Assembly: GCA_024291935.2 (NCBI GenBank)
Contig: JAGTYA010000024.1
Location: 186,001 to 250,000 of the forward strand
Length of the DNA stretch: 64,000 nt
Reading direction: 5' to 3'
From: Okapia johnstoni
Taxonomy: Eukaryota; Chordata; Mammalia; Artiodactyla; Giraffidae
This document shows, piece by piece, positions 63,661 to 64,000 of this stretch (its first letter is position 1; every line of letters starts with the position of its first letter). The notes under the pieces are model-generated. The model made no database searches, had not been told where the DNA came from, and saw nothing but the letters and a program-made list of their open reading frames with translations. The translations under genes and the position numbers were made by a program.

Positions 63661-64000
63661 TTTGAGGGGTGAACTCTTGAGAAACCTTGTGTGAATCAAA
63701 GTTAACTTGACGAAGATGGTATTTCTGTTAACCAGCTTGAGTAGCACTGTCTGTTAAGGAGGTAGCGCAAATGCCATCTACAACTCATTTAACCTCTATA
63801 ATTATGCCAAGTTTATAATTATGCTACTTTTGACAGAATTTTAAGTTGAGTAATTTACATTATTTCAAAATTTATTCATGAAATGAGACAGCATTAATAT
63901 TTTGATATCACTATATTTCAGCTTTCAGTAATTAACGCCTTACATAAGATGCCAGTCTCAGCTATACTCACAAATTGCTTTCCCAAAAAGTGTGTATTAA
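63661..64000. other. No feature recognised
   Basis: AT-rich sequence running to the window edge. Confidence 0.45.

Noticed and set aside
1..64000. CRISPR array, phage, operon or other prokaryotic system
   Set aside because: No spaced direct repeats, ribosome-binding sites or dense coding; the repeats are all mammalian transposons.

Overview
The window is nuclear DNA from a ruminant, most likely a bovid. This rests on the repeats: ten BovB (RTE-type LINE) 3'-end fragments, about twenty-five Bov-tA/BovA2 SINEs and about twenty-two CHR-type tRNA-derived SINEs lie on a background of older mammalian repeats (L1, L2, MIR, MaLR-like LTRs, Tigger and hAT elements). The species cannot be fixed from this sequence alone. 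There is no bacterial, phage or CRISPR content. Almost every open reading frame is a chance frame or a repeat frame read without introns.

Layout. Bases 1 to about 1110 are a GC-rich, CpG-rich, promoter-like island cut by the left window edge, with five ETS-type motifs, GC boxes and an inverted CCAAT. It could drive a gene to the left (minus strand) or a transcript to the right; no splice structure decides this. From about 1.1 kb to the end the window is intergenic- or intron-like. At 4.5 kb there is a U6 snRNA pseudogene joined to an L1-like tail. At 7.9-11 kb an antisense L1 carries two BovB insertions. At 13.5-14.5 kb are a BovB and a CHR SINE, each with its own target-site duplication. At 21.9-22.5 kb is a Tigger relic that still shows part of its transposase. 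At 33.3-34.4 kb is the longest BovB. At 38.2-41.1 kb an old L1 holds seven SINEs. At 43.3-44.6 kb is an AT-rich block split by a Tigger MITE. The 46.8-63 kb part is a dense mosaic of nested SINE, LTR, MIR and L1 pieces.

No complete protein-coding gene is visible. Four short open segments bounded by consensus splice signals are given as low-confidence candidate exons: 6495-6744, 32543-32766 and 59064-59168 on the minus strand, and 32000-32345 on the plus strand. The one at 32.5 kb overlaps a perfect palindromic RFX X-box. I do not recognise the proteins. I found no convincing new biological system; the best leads are the X-box/exon candidate, a micro-inversion inside one SINE, the U6-L1 chimera and several clean nested-insertion histories.

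Names used: Bov-tA is a tRNA-like head plus a BovB-derived A-unit; BovA2 is two A-units; CHR-1 (long) and CHR-2 (short) are tRNA-Glu-derived SINEs beginning near GGGACTTCCCTGGTGGTCC. Strand is the sense strand of the element. Family calls come from recalled consensus sequences, without alignment. Repeat edges without a stated target-site duplication (TSD) may be off by some tens of bases.
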